A DNA stretch of 64,000 nucleotides from Petaurus breviceps papuanus (GCA_028583685.1 JAMXIF010001253.1:83245455-83309454); one strand, 5' to 3'. Shown: positions 10,851 to 23,535, counted from the stretch's first letter. The notes: generated by a model from the sequence alone, not told the origin. A program made the numbers and translations.

Positions 10851-13800
10851 TTATTATTAGCCAGTATATGAAAGATATAATTTGAATTCAAGTGCTTCTG
10901 GCCCAGAGGCCTGTGTTCTCTATTCCCTAAGTCAAGGTATCTTGCCTCTTCTGTCAAAAAATAGTTACTTTAAGTTATATTTATAGGTATCGACTTTTCC
11001 CAGTTGTGGAGTGAACAGGTTTCCTTACTAATGCTTGCCCTACACTCAAGAATCTCCTAGGATAGGAACATGATTCGAAATTGTAAAAGGTCAATTTTAA
11101 TATTGTTTCCAGTTCAGGCTATGGAGGGAATAGCTATACAGAAAAAAAAAATCATGGAACCTTGCAATATTATATAATAATGGCAACAATAATAATAATC
11201 TCTTTACTCTCAGTTTTAAATAATTCTTTCTTATGAATTCAGGTAATGTGGCTACAATTCAGCATTCCAAAGGTCTTTGTTTTAATCCTGTTTTTCAAGT
11301 GATTCAGCAAAATTCATTTCTCTTTAATAAATCATTTCTAAGCATTTGATAAGGAACCCAAGTTTTATCTTGGAAAATTTAGCTTCATTCATCCTCTGTT
11401 GAGTTTGAGTTATTCAGGACAGCAACTCAAATGGCAGGAATTGTCTAATATATGTTAAATATAATCACTCCCAATTACATGAATGTATGCCACCAATTAG
11501 CAAAATATGTTGGTCATCCAAAACAACACTATTCTAAAATCACTTCCTCAATTATACTAATTATAGTTTAAATTCCTGAACAAACCAAACACTTTTTAAG
11601 ACAAAAATTAAAATTGACATTTTGATTAAAAATGAATTTTTCCTAGGCTGATAATTTTACATACATGGGTAAAGAAATGATTTTTGCTTTTCTTGACACT
11701 ATTAAACACAATGGCCCTTTAATGAATGCTTGTTGACATGAGAAAGTTCTCCCAATTTACTATATTTAAAATGTAACATTATTACTGGATTTGAGGTAAA
11801 TTAAGAGAGAATCTTCTAGGGTAATATACTTCAATAACCAGATTAATAGTCAACAACAAGTTTCCAGTTTTGAAGGGTAACAGACAAGAAGTAAGAGGGG
11901 GTCCAGGCACAGTGAGGGTCAACAGACAACATCCGATTTGGAAATGAACTGTGTTGATTCTCCAAGAAGGGGTCCTCAACTCTTATGCCTATGGGGTGAT
12001 ACAAAGTAACCCCCTAGAACAACTTATATAGGCTGAAAAGACCTATTTCCTCAGTCTTATATTGACATATTATCCATGAAGTCCTAATAGCTATTGACAC
12101 TATTTAAAAGGCCAGACTTACAACATCTATTAATAGCTTTCGGAAAGGACTGAGAAAGGAAGTGTCAGAGAAATGTAGAATTGGAAACCACAGGATTAGA
12201 TGGCAGTGAGAAGGTATTTAATTAGTACATTTAGCAAATATTCAAGGACCTTTAAAGTGTAAAATAAGCTTAAACAGGACACTTAGCAAATGAATTTCGA
12301 GAATGAGGTAAGAAGTACCCAAGCCACACAAACAGAACTCTTTAGACAGGCCCTTATCTATTTACATAAGCTAGCACCAGAAACTAACTTCATTTGCAAA
12401 TCAATCCACTCAGCAGGATTTTGCTGATTTAGGATAAAATTACTAAAACTTTTTGGATTATTTTCTCTAGGCCCATAAATTTAAGGAGCAATTGCTTACA
12501 GTCATGATAAAGGGAAAAACTCATAAATAAAAACATTTTCAGACTTTCCTTGACCCCATGCTCTTCCATTCCTTTCCCCAAGTCCGTATGTGATTAATGG
12601 AATTCTCTCACAACTTAGCTGCTTGACTGGCAAAAACATATTTCAGGCTAAGGCAGAATCAGATAATTGTGGTATGACTCAACAAATCCACAGCTGTTCA
12701 TTTAAATATATCCATCAAAAGTATAAATATGAACATTCGAATGAAAATGAGCCATGTACACAGGGGTCAGTGTGCAAGTTGAATTGGTTAACGTGAAAGT
12801 AACCACAACATAAAACAAAATAAAAAGTCTGACAAGATTTCAGAGGGCAGAAGAAACACAGCAATGAACAGGTGCCCTCTACCCCCTTATAAAAAAAAGG
12901 TCACAGATCGCTTATATATAGAAAAAAAGCTGGTCAGATCAGTACTGTACAAAAATATTGGAACAGGGAGGAAAAAGACAGATACTTCCAAGTGAAAATG
13001 TGGTTCATTGAAGATTTTTTTTCTTCAGTCTTCTCTTTGTAACATTTAATATTGCCATTATGGGATCATAAAAAAAGCTAAAAATGTTTTTCAATTGTAC
13101 CCCCATAAAGATCAGCTCCAACTAGATGCCCAATCTCTATAATGGGGACTATCAACCTCTTCAGTAATCAGTACTAAGAAATACCCACCACTCCAAGAAG
13201 AGAGGAAAAACAAGAAAAAAAATTGAAGAATATTAGAAGAAAAAGAATGGAGAAAAAGGAGAAAGGAAGGTAAACAAGTACACCAACAAATGTCCCCTGA
13301 TGCCACACACTGGCATAGATGTCAAAGACTGTCTACATTCCCAAGGTGCTGCTGATTTCAATGACCTCACAGAGATAGAACATACCTTAACTATGAATGG
13401 CATAATAATCCCCAGCCTATACCAAATATCTAAGAAGAATAAATGGACAAATTGTGTTAAATATATTAAGGAAATATTCAGCCTATTAAAAATTTGAAAG
13501 ACACTTGATTGCCCAGATTTAGAAGGTATGATTTTTCTCTATTAGTTGTATTATTCTACCAATGACCACGGCAACAAGCCCCAGGAGCTCAGGAACTTTT
13601 GTGGAAACTTTGGAGGAAATAAAAAACAACATTAAACTATATGTGGGCATGTATGGTTAATTTTCAACTAACTGTATTGATTTTTGATTAATAATACATG
13701 TTCCCAGAAAGGAGGCAACTAGGTAGAATGGTGTATATTATACCTTGATAAAGTAACATTAATTAAAATGTAAAAGGATTATTTTTTTCCTTCTAAATAT

Positions 13801-13929
13801 GAATCTTTTGATAAAGTAGTCATTTATCAGCTCTGGCTGAAAAAAACAAAAATCATCAGGGTTTCCTCAAGTCTGACAGTCACTTTTTTTAAAAGTTTGA
13901 TATTTATATTAAAAAAAAAAGTCATGGAA
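10851..13929. other. Mostly single-copy DNA
   Basis: About 3 kb with almost no recognisable repeat. No open frame over 70 codons, no RNA gene and no splice-flanked exon that I can support. The part at 12540-12810 has balanced composition and motif-rich sequence and could be conserved noncoding DNA. That is inference only. Confidence 0.4.
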
Positions 13930-14135
13930 GATAGGGAATAAGCATTTAGGTGGCACCTATCATATACCAGCAACCATGCTTTGCAAATATTATCTCATTT
14001 GACAGGTGCTATTAATATCCCATTTCACAGTTGAGGAAACTGAGGCAAACAGAGGTTAAATGACTTGCCCAAAGTTAGCAAGTGTCTGAGGTTAGATTTG
14101 AACTTAGGTCTTTCTGACTCCAGAACCCAGTAGCT
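13930..14135 (-). repeat. CORE-SINE/MIR, antisense
   Basis: 'tattatctcatttgacagg', 'gttgaggaaactgaggcaaa', 'aaatgacttgcccaaagtta' and 'tttgaacttaggtctttctg' give the whole MIR order in reverse. Confidence 0.9.
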
Positions 14136-14214
14136 TCCCCATCAATGGGTCAAAAGAACTCAAGGAAATGGAGATCAGAAAGATTATAGGAATTTGGGGA
14201 AATTTATAAACATT

Positions 14215-14450
14215 CAAACCAACACCATTTATTATCCATTTTCTGTATGGGCTAGGCAATCTGCTAAGCCCTAGGGATACAAATACAAACCTCTATATAC
14301 ATGAATTTCCGGGTTACAGCACGATGTTAGGGCACATGATAAGGTCTTAATAAATTATTGTAGATCAAGCCCCTACTCTCAAGAAATTTGGGGATTGGGG
14401 GGGAAAGGATTGTTAGAAAAGGATTAAAACATGTACAGAAAAGTAATTAC
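14215..14450 (-). repeat. L2 LINE 3' end, antisense
   Basis: 'caccatttattatccatttt', 'gctaagccctagggatacaa' and 'cccctactctcaagaaattt' are the reverse L2 terminus, with about 60 inserted bases in the middle. Confidence 0.65.
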
Positions 14451-14569
14451 ATGATATTTTGAAAATAAAATACAAGATGGTGGGGGGAAGGTGGGTACAA
14501 CTATCACGATTGGAATCTAAAAATCTCCTCTTCCAAGATCCAATCCACTCTGGTCAGAGCATGGAGCCC

Positions 14570-14840
14570 CAAACGCCTCCATTTAAGAAGATGAAATAGG
14601 CCTAACTTCTCATTTTCCCAACAGGCTATGCTCATTTTGGTCTTCTTTGACTTCTCCATCATGCTTCCTCCCTACCCCCATTTTCAGCTTTCTTTTGTAT
14701 GTTTTCTTTCTGCATTAGATTATAAATTCCATGAGGGCAGGAACTTTCTTTTTTTTTTTTCATGTTTGTATTACCAGCAGCTAACAGAGTACCCAGCATA
14801 TAGTAAGGGCTTAATAAATGTCTATTGATTATTTATTAAC
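14570..14840 (+). repeat. L2-type LINE 3' end
   Basis: 'ttagattataaattccatga', then 'gtattaccagcagctaacag' and 'gggcttaataaatgtctatt'. The pyrimidine-rich sequence before it recurs near 19.0 kb, so both come from the same family. Confidence 0.7.
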
Positions 14841-14884
14841 TATTGACTTGGGAAACCTTAAAATGCTACATGAATGTAAATTAT

Positions 14885-15725
14885 TAGTAGAGTTGTTCTT
14901 TTATGTTGAGCCAACATCTGAGTTCATTCACTCTTTGTCATTTTCGTCCTCTGGTCCAAACAACATGACCAACTCCTCTTCCACATGACAAATCTGCTAT
15001 TGGTCATGTCCTTATCCATTCTACAATTTCCCTCTCTCCTTTCCATTCTCTTTCTCTAATGGAAACGTAGTTAGAATATGCAGTTGAAATTCTGCAACTC
15101 TGACATAGTTTTCTGTCCCCTGTTTACCCTCCCTCTCCACAAACTTCAACTTATCAATTTCCCTTCTAAAGCACAGCAACTAGAATTGGAAAATATTTCT
15201 AATGTGCTCTGATCAAGTCAGAGGACAACAAAATTAAACTCCTTTACCTAGGAGTATATACTTCCAAAGCAGTGGTGTCAAACTCAAATATTGACTTAGA
15301 AACCCACATAGTAACATTATCTATACTATATTGTATTTTTATTTATTTTGTTAAATATTTCTCAATTACATTTTTAATTCCACAAAGACTTTGTTCAAAG
15401 GAAGCCTAAAATAATTCATTAGCTCTTTTTGGAGACCAAATCACCTTGTAATCCATTAGAATCCTTAAAGCCTCTTTCCGTGACTCACCCCCCACCCCTG
15501 CCCATTTGAATTGCTTTCTATTGACAAGTCCCTCATGTTGTACTCAGTACCATTGATTTTTCAAACCCAAGTAAATTACCTTTATCCTTACTAAATTTCA
15601 TCATTAGCTTCAAACTACCATTCCAGGTAGTTATCATCATTTCAGATTCCAACAGTGATCTAGCAGGTAGCTATCTCTTCTTATTTCATATTATCCATAA
15701 ATATAAGTATTTCTTATAAGCTCAA
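14885..15725 (-). repeat. L3/CR1-clade LINE, antisense, split by a MITE
   Basis: 'ctcttccacatgacaaatct' near 14975, 'tctaatgtgctctgatcaag' near 15200 and 'taaatttcatcattagcttc' near 15592 appear in the same order as in the 1.6 kb L3 copy and the antisense CR1 consensus. A hAT-like MITE at 15270-15393 interrupts it. No open frame. Confidence 0.75.
15270..15393 (+). mobile_element. hAT-like MITE, 3'-truncated
   Basis: It begins CAGTGGTGTCAAACTCAAAT and contains 'ttgttaaatatttctcaatt'. The same elements occur at 40235-40409, where both ends and an 8-bp TSD survive. The far inverted terminus is not visible here. No transposase is encoded. Confidence 0.7.
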
Positions 15726-15924
15726 AGGGAAACTATGCTACAACCAAAAGCAGAGAGTCTATGGTAGTTTTTTCTTTTTCTTTTTGAAGGTGACTGTCCC
15801 CCAATAAAGTCCAGGACCAACATAAAGAAGATTATACTAAAATCTGAATGTGTTTAGCCCAACTGCAGTTCTAAAAAGATGTTGGCTATTTAAAGATGAA
15901 GGCATTCTGAACTGGAAGAAGCCA

Positions 15925-16230
15925 GGAAGGCAAGGCAATAAGCAGTCATTACACTCTTACTATATACAAGGCACAGGGTTAAGCACTAGGGACACAAATA
16001 TAAGCAGAAAAAGAGACAATCCCTGCCCTCAAGAAGTTTATGTTAGAATGGGAGAAGGGCAATGAACAAGAGAGAGCAGAAAAGATGAGGAAGGGAATGG
16101 AAGCAAGGTACTTGATGGGGGAAACATGGCCATAAGCAAAGTTAGGAGAGGAATGAAGCTTGACTTGCATGGCCAGAGGGATATTCCAAAAGGAGAAGGC
16201 CCTGATGAAGGTTCTGATGAAAAGTTCCAG
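15925..16230 (-). repeat. L2 LINE 3' portion, antisense
   Basis: 'cttactatatacaaggcaca', 'taagcactagggacacaaat', 'ccctgccctcaagaagttta', and further right 'tattccaaaaggagaaggcc', as in reverse L2. Confidence 0.75.
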
Positions 16231-16748
16231 GGACTTCTTGATCCACTTCTATGCCTCATATTTTTTCCCCCCTCATAATAAAAATCATTAAAATCTTGAT
16301 GCAATACTATTTACATTCCTTGGACTCATATTTGCTCTTTTAAAGAAAAGGCTTGAAAAAACCAAGTCATTCTATGTGCCATTTCTCTCACATAGGAAAA
16401 GTTAATAAATGTTTGAAAATGTGAATGAGTATTTGACTTTAATCAGATACCAAATATGATCTGAATGTGGCTCACATAGATGTTGTTGGCTACTAGAAAT
16501 ATGGTTAAAATCAATAACCTATTGACTACATGTGATATGGGAATATAGAGTAATGATGCAAGAACCTGCAGTCTAATCGTAATGTAAAGGATCATTCATA
16601 TTAGCATTCAGCAAATGTGTAGTTAATTCATCACTTTCACAGATTACTCTAATTCCAAGTATTATCTTATTAATAAAGCAGCTACTTTCCATGGGTTCTT
16701 GGGTCAAGCAGCTCTCTTATAAAGTAATAGTGACAGAAATGCCTAGTA
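16231..16748. other. Single-copy DNA, nothing recognised
   Basis: AT-rich, with no recognisable repeat or gene. Confidence 0.35.
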
Positions 16749-16916
16749 TGGGCAGCTCAGTGGCCCAGTGAATAGAGCACCAGCCCTGGAGTCAGAAGGA
16801 CCAGAGGTCAAATACGACCTCAGACACTTGACACACTTACTAGCTATGTGACCTTGGGCAAGTCACTTGACCCTAATTGCCTTATCTTCTTCCCAACCCC
16901 CCCACCCAAAAAAAGA
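16749..16916 (+). repeat. tRNA-derived SINE with TSD
   Basis: Head 'ggcagctcagtggcccagtg', 'ccagccctggagtcagaagg', end 'aagtcacttgaccctaattg' and an A-rich tail. AGAAATGCCTAGTA at 16735-16748 and AGAAAAGCCTAGTA at 16917-16930 form a 14-bp TSD with one mismatch. Confidence 0.92.
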
Positions 16917-17119
16917 AGAAAAGCCTAGTAGTGATGGGTCATTGAGAGGGGATAGCCTGTTAATTGGAGAAGAGTAGATGCTGTTATGTGATAAGGGGCG
17001 ATGGGATTGACAGTTGAGTTTTTTGTTTGCTTTTTTTTTTTTTAAAGATGACCAATAATAAATAAATAAGACTTGTATGGAGGTCACTGAGTCAATATTA
17101 TTTATGCAATAGTGATTTC

Positions 17120-17240
17120 TGTCATGTATGCTCCTTGAGGACAGGATAATGCCCATCTTAAACTTAGCATCTTGTCCCAGTACTTAGCACAGTGTTCTCA
17201 CAATTCCACTCAAGGAAGTCCTTAATAAATGTTTGGATTC
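17120..17240 (+). repeat. L2 LINE 3' end
   Basis: 'tatgctccttgaggacagga', 'cagtacttagcacagtgttc' and 'tccttaataaatgtttggat'. Confidence 0.75.
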
Positions 17241-18126
17241 CACTAAAAAAGTGTTGGGGGTGGGGAGGGGGACTACAGAGACCCTTTAATGACCTCAATC
17301 TTCTCCCTGAAACAAAAATGCATCTTTTTTAACCTCAATATTCTTGCAGCACTGTATGACTGTGAGTCATTAAACACCACCATCTCTGAAGAATTAAAAA
17401 TGATCATCAGTCAAAAGGCAAAGTGAGGTACATGGTGGGTGTCAGCAGGCTGCAACACAAACAAGGCACTATGAAGAACAGGAGTAAAGTATGTCAAAGA
17501 AATGTGTGATCAAAAAATATGAACTGATATATCACTTGGTGAGAGCTAGGCATATAGTCTAAAAATTTAATGGATAGTCCCAGAAGAGATATCATAAGGG
17601 AATCCAAGGGAAGACTCCACTGTAAAGGGGAAGGATATGGAATGCAATGGATATGGACAAGATTTCCACAGGATGGGTAGGCATGGATGGATTGTGATCA
17701 GCCTTGTTTGAGAAGAAATCCACATTGATGATGAGACTCGATTTGAGTATTGAGTCCCAAGGCACCTCTCTCCTCTATGCCATAATTACTAAATGACCAC
17801 AGTTAACACTGGCAAGCTCCTTCATTAACCTAGAGTATATGGTATAAGCAATTTGAGCAGCTCAGTGCTCTCTCTGGCAACCATCTTCCCCACTAACATC
17901 TTGGATTTTAATTTGCAATTTCATTGCTTGTTTTTGTTCTACCCTCTGCAGGCGCAGGAGGAAGAACATTCTCTTTAGTAGAAAGGAGAAACAAAACTGA
18001 GACTGATCATTTCCTGATTATACCATATAGGTACCATATTTCTTCATTGATCTTCCATCCCATGACCAACCTAACATTTTGAAATAGGGATCTTTTTATT
18101 GTCTATCACTTATTGCAAACCTCAAT
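17241..18126. other. Single-copy DNA, nothing recognised
   Basis: A G-rich run (17254-17273) follows the L2 end. Otherwise nothing is recognised. Confidence 0.35.
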
Positions 18127-18136
18127 CCAACATGAG

Positions 18137-18313
18137 GGTTTTTTATTTATTTATTTTGTATTTTATAGGGCAATTGGGGTTAAGTAACTTGCCCAAGGTC
18201 ACACGTCTAGGTTTTTTTTGTATGTGTGTGTTAAGTGTCTGAGGCCGGATCCGAATTCAGGTCGTTCTGACTCCAGGGCCGGCACTCTACTCACTGCACC
18301 ACCTAGCCGCCCC
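18137..18313 (-). repeat. tRNA-derived SINE, antisense, with 10-bp TSD
   Basis: Poly-T with ATTT units, 'gcaattggggttaagtaact', 'ctgactccagggccggcact' and 'caccacctagccgcccc'. CCAACATGAG is duplicated at 18127-18136 and 18314-18323. It keeps several CpGs, which suggests a younger copy. Confidence 0.92.
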
Positions 18314-18442
18314 CCAACATGAGTTTTGACCTATTTGCCTCCCTCACATTATTGTTGCAAGGCTTTACCATTCTTTTGTAGTCTTCATTTTTTGTTCTCC
18401 AATTATATTTGTTAACCAAGCCCTTTAAAAACCAGAGCTACT

Positions 18443-18538
18443 ACTCAGCACCCCCACACACAAAAAATAACTGGCCATGTAACCTTGAGCAAGTTACTTA
18501 ACCCCAGTTGCTAAAAAAATAAATAAATAAATAAAATG
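18443..18538 (+). repeat. 5'-truncated SINE of the ACCCAGAAATAA-type subfamily
   Basis: Only the 3' two-thirds are present: 'actcagcacccccacac', 'taactggccatgtaaccttg', 'agcaagttacttaacccc' and an (AAAT)n tail. AAAACCAGAGCTACT (18428-18442) and AAAATCAGAGCTACT (18539-18553) form a 15-bp TSD with one mismatch. Confidence 0.9.
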
Positions 18539-18553
18539 AAAATCAGAGCTACT

Positions 18554-19014
18554 TTGGTCCGTTTCAATACTTACCACACCCTTTTCTTCAGTGGAATCAA
18601 GTATTGTTTTGTCACCAAGATGTCATTAGTGATAAGACAGTTGAGTAGGATTCCTCATAGAATATCAACTCAAAGGATCTTACCTATCATATCTCCAAAT
18701 GTGAGCTCAAAGTCAACACTTAAAATTCAACACTTTCCATCTGCTGCTCTGTCTGGTTTCATTTCTAAGGAACAAGAATAAACTCATGACTTCTAATCTC
18801 ATCACCACACAGTTAACTCAAAGCTTGATTGACACCACCTTCCTCAGCCCCTTCTCCCCTCTGATTGGAAGGATGGAGGATGGAATACCCAATTGTTCCC
18901 CCCTCATTTTATAGTGGGCAGAAACTGGACTCTCAACCCACTCCACTTTACATCTGCTGCTCTGCCTGGTTTCAGCCCTAGGAAACAAGACGTGCCCCAA
19001 CCACTACTATCACC
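18554..19014. other. Unassigned DNA with a partial direct repeat
   Basis: The phrase 'catctgctgctctg(t/c)ctgg' with 'tttca' and 'aaggaacaaga/taggaaacaaga' occurs twice, near 18738-18778 and 18951-18991, about 213 bp apart. I cannot assign a family. Confidence 0.5.
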
Positions 19015-19180
19015 AGGTACCTCCTCTCTATCTCCCCCTCCCTCCTACTTCCTTTTGTGTGTTGTCCTCCCACCCCCATTAGACTGTAAGCTCCTTGAAG
19101 GAGGGAGACTTTTACTAATTGTATTACTTAGCACAGTGCTTGGCACATAGTAGGTGCTTAATAAATGTTTACTGGATTGG
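19015..19180 (+). repeat. L2-type LINE 3' end
   Basis: 'ttagactgtaagctccttga', 'tagcacagtgcttggcacat' and 'taggtgcttaataaatgttt' give a well-preserved terminus. Confidence 0.85.
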
Positions 19181-20594
19181 AGAAAACATTTCCTTTTGTT
19201 AGTTACCACAAATATGGCATGATCACTGCCTTCCCAAAAGTTCTTATCTCTGCTTCACCAAATACACATCTCCCTCATTGGTCAGAAAGATACAGTATTA
19301 CAAATACACCTTTTTATTACTCTAGTTTCTGCAAGATGAAATTATCACCAATACAAGGCAAATATTTTATCAGCTGCACTGCTTAAGTCAGAGAGTACTA
19401 ACAGGCAAAGATATCTGACAAATATGTCAACAATGGAAGTCCCTCATTAGAATTCTATCCTGCCTCCATGGCACGTGTGATCCAAGGAATAACTTGCCAT
19501 CCAACTCCTCCACCTAACTTGTCCACTTAGGGTAGGCACACAATTTATCCCCACTTTGATCTTTAGTCATAAATGCTCTAACTCCCACCTCTCCCGTTGT
19601 GGTTTCTCCTCAGTAACCATTAGCTACCAGCACAGAATAGTTAATTACACATTAGACAAGTTTATCTTCAATCACTGGGTTACAAATGTGCCCCCATTCC
19701 CTTTCTCACAGGGGTATAGAACTGAAATTTGTCCCATTATGATACAGCTAGGAGCAAAGATTAGACATAAAAGGAAAGAATCCTCTCTATTTCACACACC
19801 TTTTAGGTGCACTGAAAATAGGTTGCCGTCAAAGTTAAATCAACTAAAAACAATGAGAACTGCATCAACGTCCACAGCCAAGGGTAGTCATAAAATTCCA
19901 AAAGTACTTCTTTTCTAATAGCGTGCTAAGATAACTACAAAACCTAAGTTAACACTGATTAGCCTAAGAGACCCAGGCTTAGTAATTTGTCCAAAGAATC
20001 ACATCACAAGTTCTTTACAACCTTCTCTAAGGCACATTATTTCCTTTCCAAAATAATTCAGTGGAAAGCTGTTATAAACAGACATACTAAAGTAAATCTC
20101 TCTCAATCTCAAAGCGCCTGGAGGGTGATACCCTGCCAATGCACACTTTCTTCTCCCACTTCCCTACAGGATGGAAATCTGAAATAACAAAGACACCTCT
20201 GCAACAGCCCTAGGCAGTATGCTGCTCATCTGCAGCCCCCCAAAATAAAGGATCAAGTGTCTTTAATGGCTTTGCCCCATTTAGCATTATTTTCCACATC
20301 AATCAAGATTTCCTTTTTTTTAATCTTAACATCAAAGGCAAACAAAAATATTCTACTCACTTTCTCCAGTTGCTTTTCCCCAAACTCTCCCCCACAAAAT
20401 AATCCTGCCCATCTCCTAGACACCTCCATTATTAAACACTGAGGAAGGAAGGATGATGCATAACCTTTAATTTTTGACTTTGCCAAAGTTGGGGTAGTGG
20501 GTTTCATGGTGAGTAATGAAAATGATCCTGGCACAGAGTCAAAGGACTTGGCTTCCAGTCTAGACTCTTGAGACTAAATAGCTAAATAGAATAT
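19181..20594. other. Single-copy DNA, nothing recognised
   Basis: A 120-codon frame at 19556-19918 lies here. It has no family resemblance I recognise, and the reading is explained by local GC content. No repeat signature. Confidence 0.35.
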
Positions 20595-20770
20595 GAAAAT
20601 CAGAAATGTTAACACTAGAAGGAATCTTCAAGATCCTTACATACAATTCTCTCATTAAATAGATGAGGACACTGACAACAGAGGTTAAGAGACTTGCAAA
20701 AAAATTCCATAGTTAATTAGCAGCAGAGGAGGAGAACTAGAATCCAGTCAGATCTCTTAATTGGACTCAG
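20595..20770 (-). repeat. MIR-like SINE/L3 composite fragment, antisense
   Basis: 'actagaaggaatcttcaaga', 'atagatgaggacactgacaa' and 'aggttaagagacttgcaaa' match antisense MIR with an L3-type flank. Confidence 0.6.
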
Positions 20771-20824
20771 TGATTTTTTTTTTTCATTGAACTGCCTAAG
20801 TTCCTTCTTAGATGTTTTCAAAAG

Positions 20825-20925
20825 CTATGTTCCTCTTTGGGCCTCAGTTTCCTCATCTGTAACATGATGGGCTACACAAGATGATTTTCTAAGGTTCCTT
20901 GCAGTTCTGTGACTGTATAAGTCAA
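20825..20925 (+). repeat. MIR/CORE-SINE 3' half, L3-like tail
   Basis: 'gggcctcagtttcctcatct' then 'ttctaaggttccttgcagtt'. This is the tail type also seen near 740, 23500, 43900 and 46840. Confidence 0.75.
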
Positions 20926-21814
20926 TACTTTAATCAGCTCATCAAAAACTTTACTGCTTATGTACCAAGTATGTTTGGTCAGGCTTATATATCCCACCCA
21001 ACTTGGTGTGCAATAGCACAGATAGCCTTATAAAAGCATTTGATTTTTATACCAAGCCTGAAAGTAACCTAGAGCTAATATTTTAACACTTAATAAAACC
21101 TACTGAGTTCTAAAGGGCAGTCAAGGTATACTGACTCTACATATGGAGGAATATTAATAGCGACTGAGTAACTTGCACAAGAAGAGATGATACATGACTG
21201 AGTGTTTTCATTTGCTAGTTTAGACTATGACTTTCTTAACCTGGATCTCTATAAGCAATATTCAGTTAATTGTTCCACAAGCATCTAAAGTGCCAACTAT
21301 GTGTCCAGGCAACTATCATTTGAGTTATAACCCACATTTGAGTTACAATAAAAATTCTAAAAATATGCTTTATTTAAATATCTCTAACAGACTCCAGGAA
21401 TGAATTCTCCAAGTTAAAAAAAAATTTACCAGTTCAACTTCCTTAAAATTGGCTCTGGTTCATAGTTCTTCAGTAGTACTTTTCAGCCAGTGGGCACTGA
21501 AACAATGAGTTTCCCTGGTGTGCCTTGCAACTTTGGAATTTCTATAATGAAAACTCCTGGAAACTCTTGAAATAATGGAAATTTCTCCAGCTGCCAGCAA
21601 TAACGTCAATATAATGTTCACCAAAGACTGAAAGCTGAAACCAATTCATAAACACTGAAAAGCACTGATCTGTAGTGTGCGGAAGGTACCGCCAATAAAG
21701 TAGCAAGGCAGAATGTTCTTGGAATAATACATGAATATGAGAAGGATCTGGAATTTCTATGAGGGTAACTTTCCCCCTCTCAAGCAGATTGCAACCAGTC
21801 CATGACAGGAAATT
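20926..21814. other. Single-copy DNA, nothing recognised
   Basis: No recognisable repeat or gene. Confidence 0.35.
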
Positions 21815-21900
21815 TGCCTGAGGCACAGAGAGAGGTTAAGTGACTTGCTCAAAATCTCAAAACTAGTATGAAGCATAATTTGAATGGAGGGAGGTTTTTT
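21815..21900 (-). repeat. MIR fragment, antisense
   Basis: 'ctgaggcacagagagaggtt' followed by 'aagtgacttgctcaaaatct'. Confidence 0.7.
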
Positions 21901-23180
21901 GGTTTGTTTTTTACTCCAGGTCCATCATTTTATACAAAACTCTCTGGAAATAATTTTTATCATCATTGTCATTGTCATCACCACCATCACCAGCAGCAGC
22001 AGGCAATAAGCCATAGGTAGCAGGCTAGCCTTGGAGTAAGAAAAGGTCTAAATTCTAAGACCTACTTCTAACCCATACAACTTGTCCTCTTTTAAATTAT
22101 AAATTACAGAGGAGTTGTGGATCTTAGGAAGAGGGTGTTTTCAGACCAGGCAAATTTCCTAAACCTGTAAATTACTTTTAAATCAAGCAATAAGTTCATT
22201 AGTTTTAAGATTTTTAAATTCACGTTGTCTTTAAAAGCACATTCCTCTGTTTGACATGAGTTATCCTGGCTAATTTTTAACACACCCTTTACTGTAGTGG
22301 GTTCCCTTACAGACCCTATTTCAAAGGCTTATAGAACAATGGCAAGGAAAGGAGTAAGGGGAGGGTCTGCACTAAATTCCAAACATTTGAAAGGTCTCAC
22401 AAATTCCCCTTTCCTTCAGAACACTTCAAAAACATCAATATTTGCCAAACTGGAAGAGGAAATTTTGATTAGGAACTGAACTTTTCTATTCAAGTAGCTA
22501 AGAGGCACAAACACATTGGAGTGCTTATTCTTTAGAAAAAAAACAAAGATTAAGCTGCCAAGAAAATTTTAAATGATTAATGTAAACAAAGTAGAAAAAA
22601 AAAAGTCCAGGATAGAACTTACCATTAATATCCCCCTAAGAGGCTCCTCTCACGGGGTTTGAACTTCAAGAAGCGTGTTTTACAAATACCAGCAAACCTT
22701 TCCTCTCTTCTGTTTCAATTTAGGAAAGCAGCTTGCTACTGTTTAAATTAAAATATGGAAATGCAAAGGTATGTTAAGATTTTTTTTTAATTTTTAAGGA
22801 AAATTAAGATCTTGATGGCCGATACAAAATTTCCTTTTGCTAAGAGTAAGACCAGAATTGAGACAGTGACAACCAGGAAAGCCAACATGAGCATCCTATT
22901 TTCTTTTTAAAGTGCCTCTGCTCCATATCACATTACTCACAAAATCTTGTCATTTAAGTTCAGACTTCTTCAGAAGAATTATCACTTCCTAAAGTACTGG
23001 AATCCAAGGAGATATTTTCCATTTCAAAGTGCTAGGTGCTGCTTCTCTGCTATGGCAGAGTGGCTCAGTTCTCTCTTCCTACATTTTATAGAAGAACGAG
23101 AGAACATTTTCCTTGTTTCAAACACAACTCCTGAAACAACCTGCTCAAGGTATCCATTGAATGATTTAGCAAATATAACA
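21901..23180. other. Mostly single-copy DNA
   Basis: A short CAT/CAG trinucleotide run lies at 21960-22001. The rest shows no repeat family, RNA gene or supported exon. Confidence 0.4.
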
Positions 23181-23338
23181 GGGGGGCAGGTAGGTGGCGC
23201 AGTGAATAGAGCACTGACCCTGGAGTCAGGAGGACCTGAGTTCAAATGCTCCTCAGACACTTAACAGTTATTAGCTGTGTGACCCTGGGTAAGTTACTTA
23301 AACCCTAATTGCCCTGCCTTTCCCTTTCCAAAAAAAAG
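23181..23338 (+). repeat. tRNA-derived SINE
   Basis: 'ggggggcaggtaggtggcgc' head, 'ctggagtcaggaggacctga', 'gttacttaaaccctaattgc' and an A-rich tail. No clean TSD found. Confidence 0.92.
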
Positions 23339-23434
23339 ACAAAAAACCCCCAAAACAATTAAGTATAAGAGCACAGTACAGACATACAGCACACTTGATT
23401 ACAATGGTGAATACAAAATAATCACTTATGAATA

Positions 23435-23535
23435 CTACTTAGCTACTTACGTGACCTTGGTCAAGTCATGTATCCTCTCTAGGCCTAAATTTCCTTTGTA
23501 AAAAGGAGGGGATTGGACTAGATAATCCATTTAAT
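23435..23535 (+). repeat. MIR/CORE-SINE 3' part, L3-like tail
   Basis: 'acgtgaccttggtcaagtca', 'ctctaggcctaaatttcctt' and 'gggattggactagataatcc'. Confidence 0.75.

Noticed and set aside
19556-19918. Frame of 120 codons in single-copy DNA
   Set aside because: No recognisable domain, no clear splice sites and no repeat origin. The length is within chance for 64 kb on six frames.
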